From a virus: 23,616 nt of DNA. Both the position numbers and the translations under genes were made by a program. The notes beneath the pieces were generated by a model. That model was not told where the DNA came from, searched no databases, and saw only the letters and a list, made by a program, of their open reading frames with translations. The stretch spans positions 1 to 23,616 of the IMG/VR virus record IMGVR_UViG_3300005613_000419. The stretch is one strand, 5' to 3'. Below are positions 12,041-19,299 of the stretch, piece by piece (position 1 is the first letter of the stretch; the number at the start of each line of letters is the position of its first letter).

Positions 12041-12735
12041 GGCTGGGTCATCCATTGGCGGTAATAGGATTGCGCATCGAGCGCGCCTTGCAAAAACGCC
12101 GACTGCATCTTGTGGTCCTCGAATTGCTGATCATGGTTGGCGATCCGTCGCTTAAGTTCCGCCGTCCGGGCCTTCCATTTCTCCCGCATCTCTCCGCCGT
12201 CGGTGTCGATGCCGTAGAGCCTCGCCGCTTTGAGTAGATCGGACGCCGCCGGAATCGTTACCTCGATTCCCGCTCCCCGGGCCCAACCCAGAAAATACTC
12301 GCAGGACGGGCGTTGAGCCTTGTATTCCGGCTCCTGCGCCATATCCACGCCCCAGACGCCGATCTCCTTGGCCCCCGCCTCGATGGCCGCCGCGATCATC
12401 CAAGACACCGTATTGGTGAAATACCGGCCATACTTCGCCGTTAACGCGTCCGCCGGCAAGACCACGCCCGCCGCCAATTGCTGGGCCTCGATTTCCGAAC
12501 GCACGTACACGGGCGCGTCGGCAATGCCTTGCAACCAGGCGAAGTAATCGTCTTGCCTTTGCGCAAGCCACTCGAAAGGATGCAACTCGAAGTGTCGGGT
12601 AAAACGGGGTGCTTGCCCCAACGGCACCAGATCGGAGAGCGTCCATATTTCCCAACTTTCGTCATCGTAGGGGGCCATGCCCCGCGTACTGGGAGCCTTG
12701 CCTACAATTGCCACCTTTTCCGCAGCGTCAATCAC
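12025..12735 (-). CDS. Rossmann-like phage protein, possible glycan-transferase fold
   Basis: A protein of 236 residues from GTG 12735, with AAGGAG six bases upstream. The start VAIVGKAPSTRG followed by DDESWEIWTLSD is a Rossmann-type first strand and loop. The middle (FTNTVSWMIAAAIEAGAKEI, then GVWGVDMAQE) repeats a strand-helix-strand with a conserved GVDM. The last 60 residues are a charged helix. From memory, similar proteins occur in many tailed phages and are uncharacterised. The layout, a TS/TN-V turn before the helix and a G-D ending strand, is reminiscent of GT42 sialyltransferases and DUF115 proteins, but that is only an impression. It sits unusually among connector genes, and would matter because this phage also carries NeuB- and NeuA-like genes. 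Confidence 0.6.
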   Translation of the reverse strand: MIDAAEKVAIVGKAPSTRGMAPYDDESWEIWTLSDLVPLGQAPRFTRHFELHPFEWLAQRQDDYFAWLQGIADAPVYVRSEIEAQQLAAGVVLPADALTAKYGRYFTNTVSWMIAAAIEAGAKEIGVWGVDMAQEPEYKAQRPSCEYFLGWARGAGIEVTIPAASDLLKAARLYGIDTDGGEMREKWKARTAELKRRIANHDQQFEDHKMQSAFLQGALDAQSYYRQWMTQPWNSD

Positions 12736-12745
12736 TTGTCTCTCC

Positions 12746-13348
12746 TTACGTGGTAAAATGCGTGGATGCCGTCACCGCTCCGGTGTTGGCGATAATGGCC
12801 CACTTGGTTGCAGACACGCCGACCAGTTCTACCGCTTCGTCGACCGCATCGAACGCCAGCCGATGATTCGTGGCCGCGTATCCGATGGTTACGCCGGAAG
12901 CGTTCGTCTCCACGCCGGCGTCGTGCGTGGCGTCGATCCCGGCGGATGCGACTATCGTTTTGCGCACGTTGGCCGCCGGCGCGGGCAGCTTGAAAATACA
13001 GACCGACGCCGCCGTCGATCCGGTACACGACAACAGCGAAAGACCGGCTTGCGCCAGTGTTTCCGCTCCCGTGCTGCCCGCCGAGGAACTAACCGCGTTG
13101 TTGACGGTCTCGGGAGCGGGAACGTTGGCAGCCGCCCGAGTGACGGCGCTAGTGTAATCGGTCCCCCCCAGTTTCAACGCGCCCCCGCTCTCGACGTCGA
13201 GCGTACCGCCCGATTTGATATCCAGATTGGCAGCGCTCTTGACGTCCATCTGCCCGTAGTGATCCAGCGTCCCCGTGGACCCGATCTCCAGCGTGTTGCC
13301 GTCTTGCAGCCTGCGTACGGCTCCTTGAATCGATTTGTCTTCGGCCAT
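12746..13348 (-). CDS. Decoration- or fibre-like protein with short beta repeats
   Basis: A protein of 200 residues from ATG 13348 with AGGAG eight bases upstream. Residues 18-62 consist of short imperfect repeats of the type LDIKSGGTLDVESGGALKL, a pattern expected to form a regular beta helix or triple-stranded stalk. The remainder is Ala-, Thr- and Val-rich and strand-like. Such repeats are found in head fibres and decoration proteins as well as tail fibres; position among head genes favours a head location. It follows a strong terminator and begins the connector transcription unit. Confidence 0.65.
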   Translation of the reverse strand: MAEDKSIQGAVRRLQDGNTLEIGSTGTLDHYGQMDVKSAANLDIKSGGTLDVESGGALKLGGTDYTSAVTRAAANVPAPETVNNAVSSSAGSTGAETLAQAGLSLLSCTGSTAASVCIFKLPAPAANVRKTIVASAGIDATHDAGVETNASGVTIGYAATNHRLAFDAVDEAVELVGVSATKWAIIANTGAVTASTHFTT

Positions 13349-13373
13349 CTCGTTGGCTCCTGTATTCGTTTTG

Positions 13374-13416
13374 AAAAACGCCCGCCGGGACGGGAGAGTG
13401 ACCAACCCGTCCCGGC
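13374..13416 (-). terminator. Strong intrinsic terminator after the capsid unit
   Basis: GCCGGGACGGG (13416-13406) pairs perfectly with CCCGTCCCGGC (13394-13384), an 11-base GC stem with an 11-base loop, followed within five bases by TTTTT (13378-13374). It lies in the 92-base gap after the capsid and decoration genes and would lower transcription of the downstream head and tail genes relative to capsid. Confidence 0.8.
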
Positions 13417-13440
13417 AGACTAGCCGCGGAAAGGCGTACG

Positions 13441-13872
13441 CTACGTGGTCTGGGGCACGGTCAGGACCGGTGTCAGTACGGTACTAGTGCAGTCGGTCAC
13501 CGGTTCCACGCGCGCGCCATACTGGGTAGCGATCGTCCCGCCGTATTCAACCGCAGCGCTACGGGTCACGTGCGTCTTGAGGTATCGCTGCCTCGGTCGC
13601 GAAACCTCGATCTTGATTTCCCGGTCATCTAACCCGGCGGTACTGGTGACCGTAGCCCCGCTGATTGCGCTCCCGGTCGAGGCCGTAGAACTGGAACCCC
13701 AGGCCGCCAACGTGCAAACGTCGGTGGACCCGGCCGTGCCGAGAATGCCGCGGAACACGACCGTATCGAAATTGGCCATGTCCACGTACGTGCTGGCGAG
13801 GTCGGTTCCGCCAGAAGCCAGCGGAGCCTGGACGAGAGTGTCTTTTTCCGCCTTGGAAATGTTTTGAACCAC
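13441..13872 (-). CDS. Small head protein next to capsid, probable decoration
   Basis: A protein of 143 residues from GTG 13872, with AAGGAG seven bases upstream. Polar and strand-rich (TYVDMANFDTVVFRGILG, ATVTSTAGLDDREIKIEV). A single charged patch (SRPRQRYLKTHVTR) is followed by a Thr-rich end. It directly follows the capsid gene and shares its transcript up to the terminator, so it should be made in amounts similar to capsid, which is what a decoration or cement protein needs. No family recognised; role inferred from position. Confidence 0.7.
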   Translation of the reverse strand: MVQNISKAEKDTLVQAPLASGGTDLASTYVDMANFDTVVFRGILGTAGSTDVCTLAAWGSSSTASTGSAISGATVTSTAGLDDREIKIEVSRPRQRYLKTHVTRSAAVEYGGTIATQYGARVEPVTDCTSTVLTPVLTVPQTT

Positions 13873-13883
13873 AACGAATCTCC

Positions 13884-13919
13884 TTCTATGCGAAGTAGCT
13901 TTTCTATGCGAAGTAGCTT
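13884..13919. repeat. Perfect 18-base tandem duplication
   Basis: TTCTATGCGAAGTAGCTT is repeated twice without change between the capsid stop and the ribosome site of the decoration gene. Each unit contains a small imperfect inverted repeat (CTA...TAG). It may be a recent duplication or a stabiliser of capsid mRNA. Confidence 0.8.
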
Positions 13920-13931
13920 AAGAGCCTCACT

Positions 13932-15203
13932 TTATGCCAGTTTGATCCGGGCGAACGCCTCCGACCGCACCGGAGCGCCGTCGGTGCTCATTCGAACGAT
14001 AAACAGGTCCTGGTTATTGCGGACGTACAGCTCTTCGGCCCGCGTAATTTCCATATTCATGGCGTCCACGATCCAGTAGTTGGAATGGTCGCCGAGAAGC
14101 CCCACGTACTGCCCTGTAGTCATCGTGCTGGGGGCGAATTCCGAGAGGTGTACCGGGAATCCCAGCATCCGATCCGGCTCGCCTTGCACCACGCTATCCT
14201 GCAAGAGATAGCGGCCGTTGCCGTCCTTTAGCTTGGCGATGGACTCCATCACGGTCCGATGGAAGAGCCAAGAAAGTCCGGCCCAGTAGACCTGCTTGAT
14301 GGAATACTTCGCCTTCTTGAGCCCGTCGAATTTGGGGCTGGTGGTGGTGTTGCCGCTGGAGACGTCGCGCGAAGTCGGAATACCGTCGTCCGATGCGGCG
14401 AAGACCCCCAACGGCTGCTGATCGCCGGTGCCCGTCATGAAGGCGTTTTCATTGGCCTCGCCCACCACGCGGGAAAGCTCGCTGCGGACGATCCCCTCTG
14501 CCCCCGGGGCCTTTCGCAAAAGGACCTTGGAGACCCGAACCTCCTTGGCCAGCGGATGCGGAGTCAGCGCCCGCTTACCGAAGGCTAGGGTGGAATCGGT
14601 GCTCGGCGCTCCTAGTTCGCTGGTCCACGCCGCGTCCGCCATGCGGTTGGTGAGCGTCGGATTGCCGATCGAATCGGCGGTCGGGAGTTGGAAGCCCCGC
14701 GCCAATTGCCGGTAGATAGTGGCGTCGGTGACGTTGGCGATCAGTTCCGAACTGAATTGCTCGGATGCATAGAGATAGCCGCCTTCGGTCCCGGTGCCCG
14801 CCGAAAGAGCCCGCTTTTCCTCTTCCAGCAGCCCCTTGTCCCCAACTCCACACCAGCGAGAGAACGCCGCGGAATACCCCTTGTCGGCGCGAAACGCCCA
14901 ACGCTTCTCTTCCGCCGTCATCGGCCGCGAGACCTCTTCCTCGGACTCTTCCTCCCGAGACTCTTCCTCTTCCTGCCGCATTCGGACGGACGCCTCTTCT
15001 CTTTCCACGTTGTTACGCCGTTCGGCGTCCTCGATTTGGCTCCGCAATGCGTCCGCCTCACCCATTAGGCGGTCGAATTGAGTCCGCTCCTCGGTAGAGA
15101 GCGAGCGCCGTTCCTCGTCTTTGTCCGCGGTGTCCAGGATTTCCCGGGCATCCACGATCAACTTGTGCCGCTGTTCGCGGAGTTCGCGAGTATCAATGGC
15201 CAT
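13932..15203 (-). CDS. Major capsid protein, HK97 fold
   Basis: A protein of 423 residues from ATG 15203 with AGGAGA seven bases upstream. Residues 1 to about 125 are a charged helical region (REQRHKLIVDAREILDTA, then a Glu-rich stretch) matching the HK97 delta scaffold domain, normally removed by the protease. The mature part includes GTGTEGGYLYASEQFSSELI, the usual entry to the HK97 core, and LGFPVHLSEFAPS with a final DGAPVRSEAFARIKL strand. It builds the icosahedral shell. The frame extends upstream to 15314 in phase, but that would read through the leader hairpin and has no ribosome site. A dedicated promoter, leader hairpin and downstream terminator surround it. Confidence 0.95.
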   Translation of the reverse strand: MAIDTRELREQRHKLIVDAREILDTADKDEERRSLSTEERTQFDRLMGEADALRSQIEDAERRNNVEREEASVRMRQEEEESREEESEEEVSRPMTAEEKRWAFRADKGYSAAFSRWCGVGDKGLLEEEKRALSAGTGTEGGYLYASEQFSSELIANVTDATIYRQLARGFQLPTADSIGNPTLTNRMADAAWTSELGAPSTDSTLAFGKRALTPHPLAKEVRVSKVLLRKAPGAEGIVRSELSRVVGEANENAFMTGTGDQQPLGVFAASDDGIPTSRDVSSGNTTTSPKFDGLKKAKYSIKQVYWAGLSWLFHRTVMESIAKLKDGNGRYLLQDSVVQGEPDRMLGFPVHLSEFAPSTMTTGQYVGLLGDHSNYWIVDAMNMEITRAEELYVRNNQDLFIVRMSTDGAPVRSEAFARIKLA

Positions 15204-15247
15204 CGTCGGTTCTCCTCTTGTGTGCTTGCCGTCGGAGAACGCGCAAC

Positions 15248-15291
15248 AAAAAACGTGCTCCCCGAACGGATAATTCCGTCCTGGGAACACG
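15248..15291 (-). terminator. Leader hairpin with T6 tract before capsid; attenuator candidate
   Basis: A 17-base stem (15291-15275 with 15270-15254, one mismatch and two G-U pairs) with loop ATTA is followed directly by six T (15253-15248). By rule this is an intrinsic terminator, yet it lies between the capsid promoter and capsid ATG. The upstream arm can instead pair, through TGTTCC (15289-15284), with GGAACA (15312-15307), a six-base alternative that would disrupt the terminator. This is the layout of an attenuator; a stabilising 5' hairpin is the main alternative. Confidence 0.7.
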
Positions 15292-15363
15292 TCCTTCCGG
15301 AGACCATGTTCCACTCACACCTAGCCGGCTCTTCCCTCTGGCGTCGCCGGGCTGAACTCTCGT

Positions 15364-15392
15364 ATTATTGGGATCTTTGCCCCATCTGTCAA
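15364..15392 (-). promoter_or_regulatory. Sigma70-type promoter of the capsid unit
   Basis: TTGACA (15392-15387, exact) and AATAAT (15369-15364, five of six) with a 17-base spacer. The -35 box contains the stop codon of the protease gene. A start near 15357 would give a leader of about 150 bases carrying the hairpin at 15248-15291. It lets capsid be transcribed apart from terminase, portal and protease. Confidence 0.75.
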
Positions 15393-16018
15393 ATGCGTCT
15401 TTCCTCCAGTTCCAGACGTAAACGCAAGTCCTCTATGGCACCCCCCGGGGGCTCTGCCTCGGATGGGGTATTCCTCTCTTCGCCCTCCGCCGCCGTCCGC
15501 CATTCTTCCAACGATCGCAAGACGAGCGTGTCGGACGTTTGGCTATAGGCTGGCATCGAAGTTAGCGTCACACTTCGCATTACGGCCTTGGAAACCTCGC
15601 GAATCGGCCCCGCATCATCGGGGACAAACCGATCCTGGACGCCCTTGCGCAAAAACGTTATCGACATCCCGTCCAGGTTGCCGGCCCGAACCTCCTCGAC
15701 CGCTTCCCGTCCTCGCGGGGTATCCGGAATGGTGATCGTAGCCCAGACCCCCCGCCGATCCTCGTGGAAGCCGAGCGTCCCCTTTTTAGTGCGGGCCAGA
15801 ATTTGGCGGGGATCGTGCTCGATGTCGGCCCGCAATTCCCGGTCGCCACGGAGCGAATCGGAAAACGCTCCCGGCAGCATCCGTTCCCGATAGCCTCCTA
15901 GATCGTCGGAGAGTTGCCCGTAGGGCACAGCCAGGCCCACGATCCGCGTCTTGCCGTCGGCCTCGTTGATCCGCAATTCCTCGTCCGTGCATACGGCGAA
16001 TTGTTCCCATTCACTCAT
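15389..16018 (-). CDS. Prohead maturation protease, HK97 family (U35)
   Basis: A protein of 209 residues. Motifs of the family are visible: IVGLAVPYGQ near residue 27, ERMLPGAF near 46, the catalytic His in IEHDP (His68) and the catalytic Ser in GNLDGMSITF (Ser119), with the VEEVRAGNLDG helix before it. It cleaves the delta domain of the capsid protein and itself during head maturation. GGAGG eight bases before ATG 16018 fixes the start, which overlaps the portal stop by eight bases. The last codons form part of the capsid promoter. Confidence 0.93.
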   Translation of the reverse strand: MSEWEQFAVCTDEELRINEADGKTRIVGLAVPYGQLSDDLGGYRERMLPGAFSDSLRGDRELRADIEHDPRQILARTKKGTLGFHEDRRGVWATITIPDTPRGREAVEEVRAGNLDGMSITFLRKGVQDRFVPDDAGPIREVSKAVMRSVTLTSMPAYSQTSDTLVLRSLEEWRTAAEGEERNTPSEAEPPGGAIEDLRLRLELEERRI

Positions 16019-17654
16019 CACCTTGACCTCCGAAAGTAGTATCAGCCACGACGGCTGGAATCGTCTCTTTCCATTCGGCCACTTCGGCCGATACCCGCTC
16101 ACGCAATTCCGCCGGCTGTACTTGTCCGCTCAATTCCAGGAGCGATTCCCGGGCCGTGCGGCAGTGCTCGGCCGCAATCGCCTCCGGGTCGAATCCCCTA
16201 TTAGTACCCGCCGCCCGGCAGACCGGACCGCAGGGGCGCAAAATCCCCGCCATCTTGGCCGGCCAGCGAGAATAGAATTTGTCCACACGCCCCAGAAACT
16301 TGTCCGGCTCTTCCGCCAGAACCCGCACTTCCGCCGCCTCTCGCTTCACCGCCCCCGCCACGGCCTCCGTAATCGCCGTTCTGGCGGCGTTCCGGAGCAG
16401 CGAGCGCTCTTCCTTCCGGTCATCCGCCGGGTCTTGGATCGACTCCAGGTTGATCATCGCGCCTTGGACGGTGTAGATGTCACCGATCGGTCCCATGCTG
16501 GGCAAATTTTCCTTCTTGCGAATCTCGTTTCGGGTCATCCAACCGTTTGCCAGGGCCTGCGAAAATGCCTCGTAACGGCCGGCAATGTCGCCCTTCAGAA
16601 GCCCCTCTACCACGTGCTCGACGAAAAACCGCTGCTGTTCGAGCCGAGAGAATAGCTTGCGGTTAAGTTCCTGTTCCCAGCGAATCAGCCAGGGCAACAG
16701 ATCCTCGTGCCACTCAAGCTTCTGTTCGGCGATATTCGAGAACGTGGCTCGGCTCAAGTCGCGCAACTTATGGGGCGGAATTCCGTACCAGCGGGCGATC
16801 TCGGGCAAGTGAAACTCGCGCGACTCGATGAATTGAGCGTCCCGCAGGGGCATCCCGTATTTTTCCAATTCCGCCCCGCCCTCGAGGACGGCGATCCGCC
16901 GCTTGGCCCCGTGGACGCCTTCGAGGTTATCGCGGAGCTTTTCCGCGTTGCCCACCTTGCCCGGGACCTTCAGCGCAAAGGCGAAGAGCGAACCGCCGGC
17001 GAAGAATCCGCCTCCAAAACGCTGGGCCGCGATCGCTTCTCCCATCTGCTCCCGGGCGTTGCTGATCACCGATTGGCCGTTGAGGTTTTGCACGTCGACC
17101 ACTTCGTGGGGGAAAAGCACGTCGTGTTCCACCGGCGGGCGGGGCCAGTCTCCCTCCGCCTTGACCCGGCTGATATCGTAGATCTTTTGGCCGTTCGGTT
17201 GGCGGTCGATCTTGATATCCCGCGTGTGCATCGGCCAGAGGGCCAACGGTTGGCCCGCCCCGTCGCGCTCGATATACGAAACGCTCCGGCCCCACTGCAA
17301 GACCATCACCTGGCCCGTCTCGCGAAAGAGCATCGAAGCCATCTCGATGTTGGGCTCCACGTTCACCAACCGGTCGACCGGATGTTCCGGCCGCAGTTCC
17401 TTGTCGCCGTTGGACAACCGCTCGTAGACCCGCAACGGTAATTGCGCGGGAGTCCAGGACAAGAGCCGCACCGCCGCATAGACGGCCGAGAGCGTCAAGG
17501 CCGATTCCTGGGTCACCTCCACACCCGAGGTGGTTTCCTGCCCGGCCCCCATGAACGCCTTGATTGCGGCGTCGTTATCGACTCCCGCGCCGGTGATTAC
17601 CCGTCGCGTGGAACGCTGCTCGAATAGTCTGTCGAATAGTCTGTCGAAAATCAT
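16011..17654 (-). CDS. Portal protein, HK97 type
   Basis: A protein of 547 residues. Family features include SAVYAAVRLLSWTPAQLPLR near the start, NLNGQSVISNAREQMGEAI for the stem region, and ARWYGIPPHKLRDLSRATFSN onward to EQELNRKLFS in the clip and wing. It forms the dodecameric DNA channel at one capsid vertex. It exceeds the usual 400 or so residues by a C-terminal extension of about 140, including two cysteines in RPCGPVCR and an acidic helix. The start at ATG 17654 has GAGG five bases upstream. The N-terminus DRLFDRLF is a 12-base tandem duplication. Confidence 0.94.
   Translation of the reverse strand: MIFDRLFDRLFEQRSTRRVITGAGVDNDAAIKAFMGAGQETTSGVEVTQESALTLSAVYAAVRLLSWTPAQLPLRVYERLSNGDKELRPEHPVDRLVNVEPNIEMASMLFRETGQVMVLQWGRSVSYIERDGAGQPLALWPMHTRDIKIDRQPNGQKIYDISRVKAEGDWPRPPVEHDVLFPHEVVDVQNLNGQSVISNAREQMGEAIAAQRFGGGFFAGGSLFAFALKVPGKVGNAEKLRDNLEGVHGAKRRIAVLEGGAELEKYGMPLRDAQFIESREFHLPEIARWYGIPPHKLRDLSRATFSNIAEQKLEWHEDLLPWLIRWEQELNRKLFSRLEQQRFFVEHVVEGLLKGDIAGRYEAFSQALANGWMTRNEIRKKENLPSMGPIGDIYTVQGAMINLESIQDPADDRKEERSLLRNAARTAITEAVAGAVKREAAEVRVLAEEPDKFLGRVDKFYSRWPAKMAGILRPCGPVCRAAGTNRGFDPEAIAAEHCRTARESLLELSGQVQPAELRERVSAEVAEWKETIPAVVADTTFGGQGDE
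17621..17644. repeat. 12-base tandem duplication in the portal start
   Basis: CGAATAGTCTGT occurs twice in a row, encoding DRLF twice at residues 4-11 of the portal. The length is a multiple of three, so the frame is kept. Probably a slippage duplication. Confidence 0.8.
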
Positions 17655-17661
17655 GTCGGCC

Positions 17662-17799
17662 TCACCTCTGCCAAGTGATCGTGTCTGCCAGGATTATTAC
17701 GCCTACCGCGATCACTCCCGCCCGCCAGTCCCAGAGCGCACACCCCACCGCTATTAGAGCTGCCCCCAGCAACGCAAACATGGTCCGCTCAAGCCACAT
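17662..17799 (-). CDS. Small membrane protein, 45 residues
   Basis: A very short gene from ATG 17799 to TGA 17662. The product is almost wholly hydrophobic, with two candidate membrane segments (MFALLGAALIAVGCAL and AGVIAVGVIILADTI) separated by WDWR and a short polar end. The start overlaps the sulfotransferase stop by 11 bases, and the stop is seven bases before the portal ATG, filling the gap exactly. A second ATG at 17781 could be the true start. Small two-segment proteins of this sort can be holins or membrane anchors, but there is no lysis gene nearby. Role unknown. Confidence 0.6.
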   Translation of the reverse strand: MWLERTMFALLGAALIAVGCALWDWRAGVIAVGVIILADTITWQR

Positions 17800-18541
17800 C
17801 GGAATAAAACCACCTGGGATAAACGCCTTCTGCAAACGTCCAACGAAATTTATCTTCCACTAGCTTCGCCGCTTGCGCAGTGTAGTAAACCATCGGGTTG
17901 ACATCGTGCCGACCGACGTTGACGTGTTCGATCTCCGCTTCGATCGCCCCCGGCTTGGCGAACGGTTCCAACAATTTGGGCATCCGCTCATCGATCTCGT
18001 GCATGTCGATGGTGGTCACGTGCTCCGGAATCTTGCCGTCCACCTCCAGCCAGAAGCGGTAGAAACCGCCGAAGTCGGCATAGCGGTTTTCACCCTCCGG
18101 GGCTGCCGAGCGGGCCAACGCCTGCTGTGAAATCAGATTCGGGTAGCCCACGTATTGCTGATACCAGACGTGAAAATCACAGCGCGGATCTTGCAGCCAA
18201 CCCGTCAGGTCGGGATAGAGGGCCGCCACCATGTCGTGGATGTGCCGTTGTCCTTTGGCGTAGCGTTCCCGCCAGAACATCCATTGCGACAATTGCTGTT
18301 CGTAGGGATCGCGCAAGACCGCCAGGATCAGTTTCCAGGAATCGAGCGGCCGACCCGTGAAGCGTTCGATATCCGCCAGGCGGACGTGCCCGATGGGCAA
18401 CTTACTGGCCGCGCTCATCGCCTCGTTGCGGGGATTGGGCCAGACCGCGTCCGGCAAGACCTTCATCATATAGCGCTTGACCGCCGTCCCGCCGGTCTTG
18501 GGAATATGCACGAATAATACGTCATCGTTGTAACAGCCCAT
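17789..18541 (-). CDS. Sulfotransferase family protein (PAPS-dependent)
   Basis: A protein of 250 residues. FVHIPKTGGTA at residues 10-20 is the 5'-phosphosulfate-binding loop of carbohydrate sulfotransferases, and AVLRDPYEQQLSQW at 74-87 is the 3'-phosphate-binding motif (R-D-P-x-x-x-x-x-S). A basic GHVRLADI and a C-terminal aromatic region complete the fold. It would transfer sulfate from PAPS to a sugar or protein hydroxyl. PAPS must come from the host, as no synthesis gene is visible. ATG 18541 shares a base with the methyltransferase stop. The setting beside nonulosonate genes suggests sulfation of a surface or virion glycan; this is inference. Confidence 0.88.
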   Translation of the reverse strand: MGCYNDDVLFVHIPKTGGTAVKRYMMKVLPDAVWPNPRNEAMSAASKLPIGHVRLADIERFTGRPLDSWKLILAVLRDPYEQQLSQWMFWRERYAKGQRHIHDMVAALYPDLTGWLQDPRCDFHVWYQQYVGYPNLISQQALARSAAPEGENRYADFGGFYRFWLEVDGKIPEHVTTIDMHEIDERMPKLLEPFAKPGAIEAEIEHVNVGRHDVNPMVYYTAQAAKLVEDKFRWTFAEGVYPRWFYSDVA

Positions 18542-19290
18542 CAAGTCGCCTCCGCGGTTTCAGGTATCGGTTCCAGCCCCAAATCGGTCATCCTCTCCAG
18601 AATCACCGCCACGTACTGCGGAGCAATCTCGATTCCGTAGCAGAGCCTACCCAATTGTTCGGCGGCCACCATGGTTGTACCGGCCCCAAGGAAGGGCTCG
18701 TAAACGATGCCATCCCAGCAAGCTACCAACCACCTCGGCAACATCACCGGAAATGTTGCGGGGTGGCCAGTGCCATGCGATGAATTCCTATTCACCCTCA
18801 CAACCGAATCGGGCACCTTGTTGATATCATGACAAATGCTGCCCGCCGGCCCGTTTTCCCCGCTCGCCCGCCTCAAGTTCGTTCCCATTGGTCCTGATGC
18901 CGGATTCTTGGGTACAGTCTTGTGTGGTTTTATGTTCTCCCGGTTGAAGTGAAACACCCACTCGTGTGATGGCGCAAATCTGCCACTCCAGTCACCAGGT
19001 AATCCGCTCCCTTGGTCCCAAACGTACCACCCGAACCGCCGCCACCCTTGCGCTCGCATCCACTCGATCCAGCCATCCCAATACGGCACCCATTCGCAAT
19101 CACGGTGAATCAATCCCAAATTCACGAGCACTTGCCCTTCTTCATTCATTGGCAACTCACCAAAGACCCCCCGCATCAGCGCGTCCCAGTCGTGAATCTT
19201 TTTTGTGTACTCCCGCTGCTGCGCATACGGCGGCGATTTGAAACAGACCCCCCCTCGCTGCCCACCCATCAGCCGCGCCACGTCCCCCAC
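18541..19290 (-). CDS. DNA methyltransferase module after an in-frame amber codon
   Basis: Carries both hallmarks of an amino-methyltransferase. KSPPY at about residue 18 is catalytic motif IV (S-P-P-Y, the form used by N4-cytosine and some N6-adenine enzymes), and FLGAGTT near residue 197 is the AdoMet-binding motif I, followed by GIEIAPQYV. Motif order IV before I marks the beta-type arrangement. The frame is continuous with the ParB-like gene upstream except for one TAG at 19299-19297: LCGD, stop, TKVGDVARLMGG. In relatives LCGDST...DVARLMGG reads through, so one base (TCG to TAG) explains the break. GTG 19290, six bases past the stop, could allow reinitiation. Confidence 0.85.
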   Translation of the reverse strand: MGDVARLMGGQRGGVCFKSPPYAQQREYTKKIHDWDALMRGVFGELPMNEEGQVLVNLGLIHRDCEWVPYWDGWIEWMRAQGWRRFGWYVWDQGSGLPGDWSGRFAPSHEWVFHFNRENIKPHKTVPKNPASGPMGTNLRRASGENGPAGSICHDINKVPDSVVRVNRNSSHGTGHPATFPVMLPRWLVACWDGIVYEPFLGAGTTMVAAEQLGRLCYGIEIAPQYVAVILERMTDLGLEPIPETAEAT

Positions 19291-19296
19291 CTTCGT

Positions 19297-19299
19297 CTA
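19297..19299 (-). other. In-frame amber codon inside the ParB-methyltransferase gene
   Basis: TAG in phase with 187 codons before it and 251 after it, without any frame change. The residues on both sides fit one continuous family sequence with a serine expected at this place. It may be a nonsense mutation, a readthrough site or a sequencing error. TAG ends other genes here (9402, 12025), so general recoding is excluded. Confidence 0.85.

Noticed and set aside
15204-15314. In-frame N-terminal extension of the capsid protein
   Set aside because: It would start at GTG without a ribosome site and translate through the leader hairpin. ATG 15203 has a strong site and begins the typical delta domain.
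19297-19299. TAG recoding as an amino acid across the genome
   Set aside because: The gpG-like gene and the gene ending at 12025 use TAG as a normal stop and do not continue sensibly, and no suppressor tRNA is visible.
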